Shown here one piece after another: positions 49,516-58,263 of a DNA stretch of 58,311 nt. Source of the stretch: an uncultured Anaerolineales bacterium (GTDB lineage Bacteria; Chloroflexota; Anaerolineae; Aggregatilineales; Aggregatilineaceae); NCBI GenBank assembly GCA_937135955.1, contig CAKZOB010000044.1, forward strand, positions 1 to 58,311. The letters run 5' to 3'. Within the stretch, counting starts at the first letter, position 1, and the number at the start of each line of letters is the position of its first letter. The notes below the pieces were generated by a model. That model made no database searches. It saw nothing but the letters and a program-made list of their open reading frames with translations, and was not told where the DNA came from. Position numbers and translations under genes: made by a program.

Positions 49516-50139
49516 GTGGACAGCGCAGATCGTCAGGAAGCCATCGAAATCCTGAACTCCATGATGCGTCAGCGCGAACAGACGCGCGCGGTTCTGGAAG
49601 AGACGTTGCATGACTTCTCGACACGCCTCTTCACAGCCCTGGAACAGGCTCTGACGGAGATCGCGCAGGCTGGAGTTCCTGGCCTGGGCAAGTATCGCCG
49701 TCTGGCGCATCCGGCGGGCGGTGGCCGGGAAGGGTTCCAGATGTTCATTGAAGACTGGAGCATTATCTTCATCCCGCTGTTAGGCTTCGCCCGCCCCAAC
49801 GTGCTCGATGAAGCGCGTATCCCCTCGGTGCAGTTCAAGGAGCCATGCGCCCGTATCGCCGTCTTCCTGACCGACAACCCCCAGGGCAACGCTTTCTACG
49901 ATTTCTTGATCCTGCAAGATCGCTCCTGGTTCGCCTGGGGCTATGGCTGGCCGCGGCAACAGTCCGATATCGAGAGCACGGACTTCGAGGCGCTGGCGCT
50001 GGAGCTGATTGTCAGCTTCGCCAAGGACATCTTCAAGACATGGCACACGCGCGGCAACACCCAGCTCGCCGCCGCGCTGGACGCCAAGAAGCGCTGCTAC
50101 ACATTCGGCTTGCCAGGCGAAGAGCTGCAGGGGATTTGA
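49516..50139 (+). CDS. Hypothetical protein
   Basis: A 207-residue soluble protein from GTG 49516 behind a strong AGGAGGG (49504-49510). The N-terminal half is helical (DRQEAIEILNSMMRQREQTRAVLEETLHDFSTRLFTALEQAL), probably a coiled coil. The C-terminal half has aromatic-rich beta segments (IEDWSIIFIPLLGFARPN, ARIAVFLTDNPQGNAFYDFLILQDRSWFAWGYGWP). No family recognised. The aromatic pattern resembles no enzyme motif I know. It stands alone before the tRNA gene. Confidence 0.72.
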   Translation: MDSADRQEAIEILNSMMRQREQTRAVLEETLHDFSTRLFTALEQALTEIAQAGVPGLGKYRRLAHPAGGGREGFQMFIEDWSIIFIPLLGFARPNVLDEARIPSVQFKEPCARIAVFLTDNPQGNAFYDFLILQDRSWFAWGYGWPRQQSDIESTDFEALALELIVSFAKDIFKTWHTRGNTQLAAALDAKKRCYTFGLPGEELQGI

Positions 50140-50229
50140 GGCTCGGCCTCTCCGCGGTGTGCGACCCTGCGGGCGTATCTCGTCTGCGAGCAAAGCTCAA
50201 ACCGCCGAGACGCAGGGTGCGCGGGAACG

Positions 50230-50327
50230 GTTGACCTCACCCCCACTCGGCGTTGGCGCGCCTCCAAGCCGAGCGTAGCGAGGCTGGGGGTGAGGTAAAG
50301 CGGCAAGCGCATTTGATGCGATCAACC
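50230..50327 (+). repeat. Dispersed repeat family A, copy 3
   Basis: GTTGACCTCACCCCCACTCG ... GAGGTAAAGCGGCAAGCGCA ... GATCAAC. Its ends GTTGA and TCAAC are complementary; the same CTCACCCCCA/TGGGGGTGAG pairing is present. Confidence 0.8.
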
Positions 50328-50342
50328 CCGCCTTCACCAGCC

Positions 50343-50371
50343 TTGACAGCGCTTTGGCCCACTGCTACAAT
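50343..50371 (+). promoter_or_regulatory. Promoter of tRNA-Ala
   Basis: TTGACA (50343-50348, perfect), 17 bases, TACAAT (50366-50371, one mismatch). The start would lie near 50,378. Confidence 0.85.
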
Positions 50372-50404
50372 TCGCTCACACTGAGGCGCAATTGTCCGCA
50401 CAGC

Positions 50405-50480
<76 letters not shown>

Positions 50481-50494
50481 TCCTCTTGTAGCGC

Positions 50495-50522
50495 AGACCG
50501 GCATGAAAGCCGGTCTTTTTTA
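50495..50522 (+). terminator. Intrinsic terminator of the tRNA gene
   Basis: AGACCGGC (50495-50502), loop ATGAAA, GCCGGTCT (50509-50516), then a T run to 50521. Confidence 0.88.
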
Positions 50523-50538
50523 TTCCCCCAGTTTCGGA

Positions 50539-50802
50539 GTGCGTGCAAAGTGTGACGGGCCATTTGCAGACACAGCCTGCTGCCCTTCACCCCTCAATCC
50601 CCTCGCCCCCGCGACTGCGTCGCGGGGCGAGGGGACTTAATGTCTCTCGCCCAGGTGCCCGCCGCGCGGGAGAAGGGGCCGGGGGTTGAGGGCCATCGGC
50701 TCAAGATGTGGGTAATGATAAGCCGACGCGGAGAGGGGGCGAGCCGAGCGTAGCGAGGCTGGGGGTGAGGTAAAGCGGCAAGCGGTTTGATGCAATTCCC
50801 CT
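50539..50802 (+). repeat. Composite B-A repeat, left copy
   Basis: Begins GTGCGTGCAAAGTGTGACGG (family B end), runs through the GC-rich B core, the linker CATCGGCTCAAGATGTGGGT and AATGATAAGCC, then a family A element ending GTTTGATGCAATTCCCCT. The same about 265 bases occur inverted at 53,944-54,219. Together with the tRNA terminator it fills most of the 405-base gap before the next gene. Confidence 0.88.
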
Positions 50803-50885
50803 AGCTCGCCCCCCAGTTTCGTTCCTGCTCGATCTCAAGTATAGTAAGGGCGTATAGAGTGATCGTCTTAATGAAGGAAGGCTCA

Positions 50886-52586
50886 ATGTGCCGCTTCGCG
50901 TTTGCCGTCATATTATTTTTGGTGATGACGGCTGCTCTGGCCGCGCCCGCGTTGGCTCAGGGGAATTCGCCTCCGGCCACGCATGTGGTGCAGCCGGGCG
51001 AAACGCTGTTCCGCATCGCCTTGCGCTACGGCGTGACGGTTGAGGCGCTGCGCTACGCCAACGGTCTCACCGAGGCGAGTGTGATACTCAGCGGGCAGAC
51101 GCTGATCATCCCCTCTGGCGCGGCGATTACCTATGCGCCGGGGGTGCGCACCCATCGCGTCGCGCAGGGCGAGTCGCTGGAACAGCTCGCCCGGCGTTAC
51201 AACCTCACCCCCGATGCGCTGTTGCGCGCCAACAATCTGACGGCGAACGACACCCTGGTGCCCGGTCAGGTGCTGATCATCCCGGAGGGCAGCGGCACGG
51301 CTGATCTGGGCTTGATGGGCGTGTCGGTGCCTCTCCAACCGGTTTCACCGCCTGTGGCCGACCTGGGGATTCTGCCCGCGAGTGGACCATACCCTGCGGC
51401 CTCCTTGGCCAATGTCCCTGCTATGTCAGTCGCTTTGCCTGAGACCGCGCCGAATTCCGAGCCGGAACACGCCGCCGATGCCGCGCCCGCTTCTGTCTCT
51501 GGGCCAGAGACGGCGTCTGCTGGACAGCCGCCCATCATAGCGGATGCTGGCGCAGCGCAGACCATCTCCTCTCCGTCGGAGACAGCACTGATCAACAGCG
51601 CACCGGATACAGCGCTCAGCGCGCCCGACCAGGACAGTCTGGCCCCGGCGCAGGAGGATGTTTCTGCCGCCATGCAGTCCCCCGCCAGCGAACCGCCCGC
51701 TGCGCAACCGGACACGACGAGACTCGGCGGGTTCGCCCTGCCGCCCGCTCCTGTGGAGGTCGCCGCTGTGCCGCCCGCCGAAGAATCCGCTATCCTGGTG
51801 GTGGAAGGGGAGACGCTCGATACGCCCGACCTGGGCATCCTCCCGCCGGATACGGCTTTGTGGTTGCAACTACCAGGGTTGTTCACCGCAGGCGGGCCGC
51901 GTGTGCGCGAAATCTACGAGCGCGGGCAGACGCTGGGCAACAATCCGCGCGCTTTTTCCAAGATCGGTGACTGCAACAGCGAGTTGCCGTTCTTCCTGGG
52001 GCGCTTCGATAGCGGCGACTACGACCTCGGCCCCTACCAGTACCTGCAGCCGGTGATTGACTACTTCGCTGGCTCGTTTGGGCGGCAAAGCGTGACAGTG
52101 TGGACGGGCAACCATGCCTGGTCGGTGCTCGACCCGACCTTCGCCAACCCGACGCGGTGTCTGCCGGGCGAGACACCGCTTGCCTGCGAGTTCCGGCTAC
52201 ATCGTCCCAGTGTGGTGCTGATCCGCCTGGGCACCAACGAAGCCAATACGCCGGCGCTCTTCGAGCAATACCTGCGCGCGATCGTGGACTATTCGATTGA
52301 GCGCGGCGTGATCCCGGTTCTGGGGACGAAGGCGGATCAACTGGAAGGTAGCGACGCCATCAACGAGGTTGTGCGCCGGCTGGCGGCGGAATATCAGGTG
52401 CCGTTGTGGGACTTCGGGCGGATCGCCAGCACGTTGCCGGGACGCGGCCTGCGCGATGACGGCTTTCACATGACCTGGTATCCGCTCACCTTCAGCGATC
52501 CGCGCGCGTTGCAGCAGGGGCACTCTGTGCACAACCTGACCGCCCTGATCGCCCTGTACACCGTCTGGCAGAACGTGTTGCACTAG
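50886..52586 (+). CDS. LysM-SGNH fusion, secreted
   Basis: A 566-residue exported protein; ATG 50886 follows GAAGGAAGGCTCA, with TATAGT at 50840-50845 as a possible -10. Signal peptide ends near ALA-QGN. Two LysM modules bind glycan (about 40-85, THVVQPGETLFRIALRYGVTVEALRYANGL; about 100-145, THRVAQGESLEQLARRYNLTPDALLRANNL). A Pro/Ala/Ser-rich linker (about 150-320) leads to an SGNH-like domain (about 330-566). There the block I motif is IGDC (C363) where GDS is expected, block III-like RLGTNEAN, and the D525/H528 pair in DDGFHMT. It is probably cell-wall-associated; if active it would use Cys, or it may be non-catalytic. Confidence 0.85.
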   Translation: MCRFAFAVILFLVMTAALAAPALAQGNSPPATHVVQPGETLFRIALRYGVTVEALRYANGLTEASVILSGQTLIIPSGAAITYAPGVRTHRVAQGESLEQLARRYNLTPDALLRANNLTANDTLVPGQVLIIPEGSGTADLGLMGVSVPLQPVSPPVADLGILPASGPYPAASLANVPAMSVALPETAPNSEPEHAADAAPASVSGPETASAGQPPIIADAGAAQTISSPSETALINSAPDTALSAPDQDSLAPAQEDVSAAMQSPASEPPAAQPDTTRLGGFALPPAPVEVAAVPPAEESAILVVEGETLDTPDLGILPPDTALWLQLPGLFTAGGPRVREIYERGQTLGNNPRAFSKIGDCNSELPFFLGRFDSGDYDLGPYQYLQPVIDYFAGSFGRQSVTVWTGNHAWSVLDPTFANPTRCLPGETPLACEFRLHRPSVVLIRLGTNEANTPALFEQYLRAIVDYSIERGVIPVLGTKADQLEGSDAINEVVRRLAAEYQVPLWDFGRIASTLPGRGLRDDGFHMTWYPLTFSDPRALQQGHSVHNLTALIALYTVWQNVLH

Positions 52587-52587
52587 A

Positions 52588-52616
52588 CGAGCCGAGCGTA
52601 GCAAGGCGGAGGGTGG
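52588..52616 (+). repeat. Family A fragment
   Basis: GAGCCGAGCGTAGCAAGGCGGAGGGTGG is a partial, diverged piece of family A right after the SGNH stop codon. Confidence 0.5.
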
Positions 52617-52686
52617 CGCGCGCTTGCTGCCATTATCCCGATGCTCAGACGCTAATCCGTTTATCAGGCGCGAACAGCAACAGAGC

Positions 52687-53862
52687 CTAATCGCTTGCAA
52701 CCGCTGGCTGCCGGGCGTGTCGCCCGTGTACCCCCGCAAAGATCGCCAGCATCAGCGCAGCCTCGGCCACAAGCAGCAGGGTCATCGCCAGGCCGCTGAC
52801 GCGGTCGAGCAAAGCTCCCTGCAGCCAGGGTAACGTCGTTGCGCCGAAGCTGGCCATGGCCACCACCACACTGGTGGCTTTGCCTGGCCCCTGAGGGAAG
52901 GTTGCAGTGGTGATGGCAACCATGGTGGGGAACGGCGGTCCCGACCAGAAACCGAGCACCAGCACGGCCAGTGCCGTCAGTACCATACTGCCCGATCCAA
53001 TTGCCAGCAGTCCGCTGCCTGCCAGCAACCCGCTCATGCACATCAGCAGCACGGTCTGCGGGCTGAAACGTCCCCCGTAGCCCGCGGCCACCAGCCGTCC
53101 CACTGTGAGCGCCAACCAGTAGCCCGACGTGATCAGCGCGCCGACTTCTTTGCCGTGCGTGGTAGTGCGATCCACATAGGCCGTTGTCCACGCGCCCATG
53201 CCCGCTTCCATCCCCACAAACAGCATCAGCAAGAGGCCCAGCGTCCACAGCAAGGGGGTGCGATAGCTGAAGGGGGGCGCTGCCTGACGCCGGGCGGATC
53301 GCGCGGTGGCGGGCGGGGTGGAGTCCAGGCGCAGGATGAGCGGTAGCGGCGCGACCACTATCAGCACGCCTACGCCCAGCGCGGGCAGAGCCGTATCCCA
53401 CAGGCGCAGCGTCAGGCCAGCGATGGCCGGGCCGACGATGGAGCCGACGCCGTAGAAAGTGTGCAGCAGATTGAGCATGGGCACGCTGCGGTGCGCGAAG
53501 CGCTGCGCAATGAACAGATTGGTGCCAATGTCCAGCCCACCGAAGCCCAGGCCAAAGATCAGGCCGGCTGCCAGCAACAGCCACAGGTTGGGCAGGGTCA
53601 GGATGCCCAGGCTGCCCAGCGTGGCCAGCGTACACGCCGCCAGCAACACCGGACGCTGTCCCCAGCGATCGTTGAGCGCGCCCGCCACCAGTTGCGCCAC
53701 CAGCGTCCCGCTCCAGACCATGGTGACCAGGCTCCCCAGGGTGGCCAGGTCACGCCCGGCGCGGTCGGCCAGGTCGGGCAACGCCGGGCCGAGTGCCGCG
53801 CTCAACAGGCCGATGGCGATGAAGATGACGAACGACATTGTCAGGGCAGCTCTGGTGCTCAT
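52687..53862 (-). CDS. MFS transporter
   Basis: A 391-residue major facilitator protein with about twelve hydrophobic helices; ATG 53862 has GGGAG nine bases upstream (an in-frame ATG at 53916 would add an atypical leader). The MFS loop 2-3 motif is GALNDRWGQRPVLLA (G-x-x-x-D-R-x-G-R-R type). FGLGFGGLDIGTNLFIAQRF, HTFYGVGSIVGPAIAG and GYWLALTVGRLVA resemble the FucP/YfmO-like and sugar-efflux group. Likely a proton-coupled importer or exporter of a small solute; substrate unknown. It is framed by inverted composite repeats together with the SGNH gene. Confidence 0.92.
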   Translation of the reverse strand: MSTRAALTMSFVIFIAIGLLSAALGPALPDLADRAGRDLATLGSLVTMVWSGTLVAQLVAGALNDRWGQRPVLLAACTLATLGSLGILTLPNLWLLLAAGLIFGLGFGGLDIGTNLFIAQRFAHRSVPMLNLLHTFYGVGSIVGPAIAGLTLRLWDTALPALGVGVLIVVAPLPLILRLDSTPPATARSARRQAAPPFSYRTPLLWTLGLLLMLFVGMEAGMGAWTTAYVDRTTTHGKEVGALITSGYWLALTVGRLVAAGYGGRFSPQTVLLMCMSGLLAGSGLLAIGSGSMVLTALAVLVLGFWSGPPFPTMVAITTATFPQGPGKATSVVVAMASFGATTLPWLQGALLDRVSGLAMTLLLVAEAALMLAIFAGVHGRHARQPAVASD

Positions 53863-53943
53863 GGATGAGGACTCCCAGGCGGGGAAAGGGCAACTGAACA
53901 GGTAGTGGTGATACACCCAAATGCAGGGGCTGTCAAATAGCCC

Positions 53944-54219
53944 TCAGGGGGATTGCATCAAACCGCTTGCCGCTTTACCTCACCCCCAGCCTCGCTTCGC
54001 TCGGCTTGCCCCTTCCCCGCCGCGGGGCTTATCATTACCCCACATCTTGAGCCGATGGCCCTCATCCCCCGGCCCCTTCTCCCGCGCTGCGGGCGAAGGG
54101 GAGCGCCCACACGCCAGACAGTAAGTCCCCTCGCCCCGCGACGCAGTCACGAGGGAGAGGGGATTGAGGGGTGAGGGGCAACAGACTGCAGCAAATGGCC
54201 TGTCATGTTTTGCACGCAC
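53944..54219 (-). repeat. Composite B-A repeat, right copy (inverted)
   Basis: Reverse complement of 50,539-50,802: starts CAGGGGGATTGCATCAAACC, contains GGCTTATCATTACCCCACAT and ends CTGTCATGTTTTGCACGCAC. Near-identical including the linker between A and B parts. Confidence 0.88.
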
Positions 54220-54249
54220 CTGAATAGCCCCCCATTTGCGCGAGACACA

Positions 54250-54296
54250 ATGTCTCACCGCAGGACACGCCGAAGGCGCAGAGAAAGACACAGCAG
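54250..54296. repeat. CACCGCAGG-type dispersed repeat
   Basis: CTCACCGCAGGACACGCCGAAGG-like sequence with GCGCAGAGAAAGACACAG; related to 29,558-29,612. Confidence 0.45.
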
Positions 54297-54332
54297 TGAA
54301 CGCAGGTGCGGAAAGCGAACCCGGTTCTGCGC

Positions 54333-55340
54333 CTACTCTTCGTCTCCGTGCAGGGAAAGAGTGCCAGGGGGCGAGGTTTTCAGGCGCTCTCTGATCGTTC
54401 GCAGCCGCGGCCAGGTCTGCGCGATCGCCTGACGGGTCTGCTGCACAGAGAAGACGAACAGGAACAGCGCCGTCGCTGTGAGCACAATGGCCGGGCCGGT
54501 GGCGATATCCTGGTAGTAGGAGATATAGAAGCCGATGATGCTCGACGCTGCACCGAACAGGGCCGACACAAACATCATTGGCAACAGACGCTTGCTGACC
54601 AATTGTGCGGTAGCCGCGGGCGTCACCAGCAAGGCGACCATCAAAGCGATGCCCACCGTCTGCAGCGAGACGACGATTGTCACTGCGATCAGCACCAGCA
54701 GCAGTAGCCGGAAGGCTTCGGTGGGCAAGCGCAGCGTGCGGGCCAGCGCCGGATCGAAGGAGATGATCATGAACTCCTTGAAGAAGAGCGCTACGACGAG
54801 CAACACCGCCGCCCCAAAGCCGATGATGCGCAGCAGGTCGCCTTCGGACACGCCCAGAATCTGCCCGAACAGGATATGCGACAGATCGCCCGCGTAGTTG
54901 TTGATGCGCGAGATCATGGCGATGCCCAGCGCGAACATCGCGGCGAACACAACGCCGATGGCCGTGTCTTCGCGGATTTTCTCGTGGCGCGTCAGGTAAC
55001 CGATGCCCAGAGCGCTGAGCACGCCTGCCACCAGCCCGCCCCAGAACAGGTTGTCGGTCCCCCCGTTGGCGCGCTGATAGGCAAAGGCCACGCCGGGCAG
55101 GATGGCATGCGCCAGGGCGTCGCCGAAGAAAGCCATGCCGCGCACCACCACGTACGTGCCCAGCACCCCACTGACAATCCCCACCACGATCGCCGCTGCC
55201 AGGCTGCGCGCCAGCAGGGGGTATTGCAGCGGGCTGAGCACGACCTGGTCGAAGTTGTGCCACAGCACGTCCCAGGCTGCTATCAGGATTTGCCACAGGC
55301 CGGCGTCAGCCAGCCACAACGCCAGACCCTCGCCTGCCAT
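54333..55340 (-). CDS. znuB: Zinc/manganese ABC transporter permease
   Basis: A 335-residue ABC-3 family permease with about eight or nine membrane helices. Family signatures: FDQVVLSPLQYPLLARSLAAAIVVGIVSGVLGTYVVVRGMAFFGDALAHAILPGVAFAY, SHILFGQILGVS, and VVSLQTVGIALMVALLVTPAATAQLVSKRL. It forms the transmembrane channel of the ZnuABC/MntABC importer with the ATPase (56,160) and binding protein (57,109). Its start overlaps the end of the surE gene by 35 bases, so translation is coupled. The short C-terminal tail is cytoplasmic. Confidence 0.93.
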   Translation of the reverse strand: MAGEGLALWLADAGLWQILIAAWDVLWHNFDQVVLSPLQYPLLARSLAAAIVVGIVSGVLGTYVVVRGMAFFGDALAHAILPGVAFAYQRANGGTDNLFWGGLVAGVLSALGIGYLTRHEKIREDTAIGVVFAAMFALGIAMISRINNYAGDLSHILFGQILGVSEGDLLRIIGFGAAVLLVVALFFKEFMIISFDPALARTLRLPTEAFRLLLLVLIAVTIVVSLQTVGIALMVALLVTPAATAQLVSKRLLPMMFVSALFGAASSIIGFYISYYQDIATGPAIVLTATALFLFVFSVQQTRQAIAQTWPRLRTIRERLKTSPPGTLSLHGDEE

Positions 55341-56154
55341 TGCTACCGCTATCCTCTCCTTGCCCCAACAGGCGCTGCATGACCTCCGGCGCGACCGGCG
55401 CGGTCATGTCCAGCGTCAGGGGCGTCACCGCGACGATGCCCGCCCGTACCAACGCCGCGTCCGTGTTCTCGTCGGTCAGGGCTGCCGCGTTCACTTTGTA
55501 GCCGATGCGCCCCTCGTCTCCCAGTTGGCGGCGCAGCGGCGGCAGCGGCACGAAATACTGAGCGCGCTCCAGCCGGGCCAGCCGCCAAGGAGTCTGTGGG
55601 GTGGCGCTGGCGGGAATGTCAATTTTCAGCACGTCCACTTCGGGCGGGCGTTCGGCGTGCAGCCAGCGCTCGGCGAACAGGCGCGTGAAGTAGATCGCCG
55701 CGCTAAAGTCCACCGAGTCATCGTAGTTGTAGTGCAGCGACGGGTCTACTTCCAGCGAGACGGCCAGCGCTGGAATGCCGAACGAAGCTGCCTCTAGCGC
55801 CGCGCCCACCGTGCCAGAGCCGGTGACGCCTGTGCCGACATTCTCACCGTAGTTGATGCCTACCACAGCCAGCGCGGGCAGGCGGTCGGTCAGTTCCAGC
55901 ACGGCGTGATCGATCGCCTGCGCCGGTGAGGCATTGGCAGCGTAAGCGGGCCACGTCTGCCCCTGATAGCTGATGGTGGTCGGGAACAGGCGGCCATCGT
56001 TGAAAGTGGGGAAGCTGCGCCCCATGCCAGATTGCTGGACGCTGGGCGCGACGATCAGCAAGTCGCCCAGCGGATCGAGCGCTGCCGCCGACGCCGCCAG
56101 GCCAGGCGAACCGATTCCATCGTCGTTGCAGAGCAAAATCAACGGTCGAGTCAT
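55306..56154 (-). CDS. surE: 5'/3'-nucleotidase SurE
   Basis: A 282-residue SurE, at the long end for the family. The metal site is LLCNDDGIGSPGL (D11, D12), with SVQQSGMG and VVGINYGENVGTG supplying the Ser and Asn ligands. GTVGAALEAASFGIPALAVSLE is the conserved helix. SurE removes phosphate from nucleoside 5'- and 3'-monophosphates and needs Mg2+, Mn2+ or similar divalent ions. It lies inside a metal-uptake operon, 5 bases after the ATPase gene and overlapping the permease gene, instead of near pcm or rpoS as in many bacteria. Confidence 0.94.
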   Translation of the reverse strand: MTRPLILLCNDDGIGSPGLAASAAALDPLGDLLIVAPSVQQSGMGRSFPTFNDGRLFPTTISYQGQTWPAYAANASPAQAIDHAVLELTDRLPALAVVGINYGENVGTGVTGSGTVGAALEAASFGIPALAVSLEVDPSLHYNYDDSVDFSAAIYFTRLFAERWLHAERPPEVDVLKIDIPASATPQTPWRLARLERAQYFVPLPPLRRQLGDEGRIGYKVNAAALTDENTDAALVRAGIVAVTPLTLDMTAPVAPEVMQRLLGQGEDSGSNGRRGSGVVAG

Positions 56155-56159
56155 GGTGA

Positions 56160-57032
56160 TTATGTCATCCTGTGCGCGTGTACATGTCGGAGCTCGTCAT
56201 GATCATGGCACGGTTGGTCGGGAATGACCAGATATTGATCGCCATCGCGCAACAGGGCGATGCGTTCCCCGAAGGTTGCGGCCAGGTTGTCCGGCGTGTA
56301 GACCTCTGCGGGCGGGCCATAGGCCAGCATTCGCCCGCCACTGAGCAACATCAGCCTGTCGTAGTGCGTGGCCGCCTGCACTAGGTTATGCGTGGCGAGC
56401 AACACCGCTACACCTTCCTCGCGCAGTACGTCGAGCACCTGGAAAATGTCGTTTTCGGCGGCGGCGTCCACGCCGCTGAAGGGTTCGTCGAGCAGCAGCA
56501 CACTGGCCTGCTGCGCCAGCGCCCGCGCCACGAAGACGCGCCGCCGCTGCCCGCCGCTCAGTTCGCCGATCTGCCGTTTGCGCAGCGCCCACATGCCCAC
56601 ACGCTCCAGCGCCTGCCGTACCGCTTCGCGGTCGCGTTTGCGCGGCGGCAGGATATAGCCGATCTGCCGGGCGCGGCCCATCATCACCACGTCCCAGACA
56701 GTAGCGGGGAAACGCCAGTCAATCGCCTCGTACTGCGGCACGTAGCCGATCATGCCGTGACTGTCGCGGCACGACGCCCCCTGAATCGAGATCGCGCCCT
56801 GGTGCGGCAGCAAGCCCACCAGCGCCTTGAACAGGGTGGACTTGCCCGCGCCGTTCGGCCCGACAATGCCGACGCGCTCGCCCGCAAATACGTCAAAAGT
56901 GATGTGAGCGATGGCCTGATGCCCGTTATAGCCCGCCGACAGGTCGCGCACGGTCATCACCGGCAGCGGACTGTCACAGTCGGCAGGTTCCGCCTGACGG
57001 TTGAGCAGGGTTCGCAGCGAAAAGTCGGCCAT
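56160..57032 (-). CDS. znuC: Zinc/manganese ABC transporter ATP-binding protein
   Basis: A 290-residue ABC ATPase. Walker A GPNGAGKSTLFKALVGLL, Q-loop region IGYVPQYEAIDWRFPATVWDVVMMGR, signature LSGGQRRRVFVARAL, Walker B VLLLDEPFSGVD, switch His in LLATHNL. The sequence QYEAIDWRFPATVWDVVMMGR is typical for Mn/Zn transporters. An unusual His-rich C-terminus (PCHDHDELRHVHAHRMT) may sense or hold metal. It energises uptake through the ZnuB-like permease and is encoded 76 bases after the binding protein gene. Confidence 0.94.
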   Translation of the reverse strand: MADFSLRTLLNRQAEPADCDSPLPVMTVRDLSAGYNGHQAIAHITFDVFAGERVGIVGPNGAGKSTLFKALVGLLPHQGAISIQGASCRDSHGMIGYVPQYEAIDWRFPATVWDVVMMGRARQIGYILPPRKRDREAVRQALERVGMWALRKRQIGELSGGQRRRVFVARALAQQASVLLLDEPFSGVDAAAENDIFQVLDVLREEGVAVLLATHNLVQAATHYDRLMLLSGGRMLAYGPPAEVYTPDNLAATFGERIALLRDGDQYLVIPDQPCHDHDELRHVHAHRMT

Positions 57033-57108
57033 GAGAGCACCCTCTTCTCCGGATGGCGAGCCAGCCTCAAGGGCAGACGCTGGCTCGCCCGATTTTGCGT
57101 TGTGATCG

Positions 57109-58239
57109 TCAGCGCAGCGCCTGGACGATCTGCGCCGCGTTGTAGCGCATGTAGTTCAGATAGCTGTCCGTCGGCCCGCCCGCCTCGCTGAGCGAACCGG
57201 TGTAGAGCCGTACCAGCTTTGCGCCGGTCTCATCGGCAATCTGCTGCGCCAGGCTATCGCTGACGGTCGTTTCGGTGAACACCGCGGGCACGTCGTACTG
57301 ACGCACCGTCTCGATCAGCGCCAGCAGTTCCTGTACCGATGGCTCATTGGCCGTGCCGCCGCCGGGTAACACCACACCCAACACGGTCAGGCCATAGCGG
57401 GCCGCCAGATAGCTAAAAGTCTCGTGGTTGGTGATCAGGTAGCGGCGCTCGGCAGGCAATGTGGCGAACTGCGCCGCCAACTCAATGTGCAGCGCGACCA
57501 GTTGTGCGACATAGGCTTCGGCGTTGGCGGCATAGATGGCAGCGTTGGCCGGGTCTTCTGCGCTGAGCATGTCGCGGATCATCAGCGTCCACAGCGCCAC
57601 GTTGACCGGGTCTGTCCACACGTGTGGGTCGGCCATGCCCAGCACTTCCAGGTAATCCGCGTCGTCGCGCGTCACCGCGCCCGGTGATGCCAGTTCGTCC
57701 AGCCCAAAGGCGGTGCGCACTGCCTGCCAGTGAGCGGCGCACAGGGCATCCAGGCTGGTCCCGGCAACTCCGGAACCGCCCGCGGGCGTTGCGTTGGCCG
57801 GAGCGTCTTCGGCGTGTTCGTCTTCACCCTCGTGCTCGTGACTCAGGCCAGCCAGCACTGGGCGGATGGGCAGGCAGCCCCATAGCTCGTAGACCGTGCC
57901 CTCTGCCGCCTCGTATACCACCTTTTGCAGGCGCTCTTCGAAGTTCAGCCCGATGATGAATACGGCGTCGGCTTCGCTGAGACGTACCACGTCCTGCGCC
58001 GACGGTTCGTAGGAGTGCGGGTTTGCACCCAGTGGGATAAGCATCTCTACGTCGGCAGCGTCACCGGCCACGTTGCGCACCACGTCGGCCAGCACACTGA
58101 AACTAACCATGACTTGCAGCCGATTGTCCTGTGCGGCAACTGGAATGCCAGTCAGCGAGGCCGTCAGGACGACAGCGAGCAGAAGCGTCAAGAGAATTGG
58201 GGCGGAGATACGACGAAGGATCGGCATGCGATGAGACAT
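57109..58239 (-). CDS. znuA: Zinc/manganese ABC transporter substrate-binding protein (ZnuA-like)
   Basis: A 376-residue cluster A-I metal-binding protein; ATG 58239 follows AGGAGTGGAGCA. Signal sequence ends near VAA-QDN. Metal ligands: H75 (GANPHSYEPS), H205 (ADPHVWTDP), H271 (ITNHETFSY) and an acidic residue in VFTETTVSD. A His/Glu-rich loop (SHEHEGEDEHAED, about 132-144) between the first two ligands is characteristic of zinc rather than manganese transporters. It binds the ion outside the membrane and hands it to the permease. The Fur-family regulator gene ends 24 bases upstream. Confidence 0.94.
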   Translation of the reverse strand: MSHRMPILRRISAPILLTLLLAVVLTASLTGIPVAAQDNRLQVMVSFSVLADVVRNVAGDAADVEMLIPLGANPHSYEPSAQDVVRLSEADAVFIIGLNFEERLQKVVYEAAEGTVYELWGCLPIRPVLAGLSHEHEGEDEHAEDAPANATPAGGSGVAGTSLDALCAAHWQAVRTAFGLDELASPGAVTRDDADYLEVLGMADPHVWTDPVNVALWTLMIRDMLSAEDPANAAIYAANAEAYVAQLVALHIELAAQFATLPAERRYLITNHETFSYLAARYGLTVLGVVLPGGGTANEPSVQELLALIETVRQYDVPAVFTETTVSDSLAQQIADETGAKLVRLYTGSLSEAGGPTDSYLNYMRYNAAQIVQALR

Positions 58240-58263
58240 TGCTCCACTCCTGTAGTGTAGACC

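Larger units (their letters stand above)
53863..54332. other. Intergenic region packed with repeats
   Basis: A 470-base gap holding the inverted composite A-B repeat (53,944-54,219) and a CACCGCAGG-type repeat (54,250-54,296). No gene or clear promoter seen apart from the expected MFS promoter near 53,880-53,940. Confidence 0.6.

Noticed and set aside
50539-54219. Classical composite transposon
   Set aside because: The flanking repeats contain no transposase and no target duplication is visible; reported only as an inverted repeat pair.
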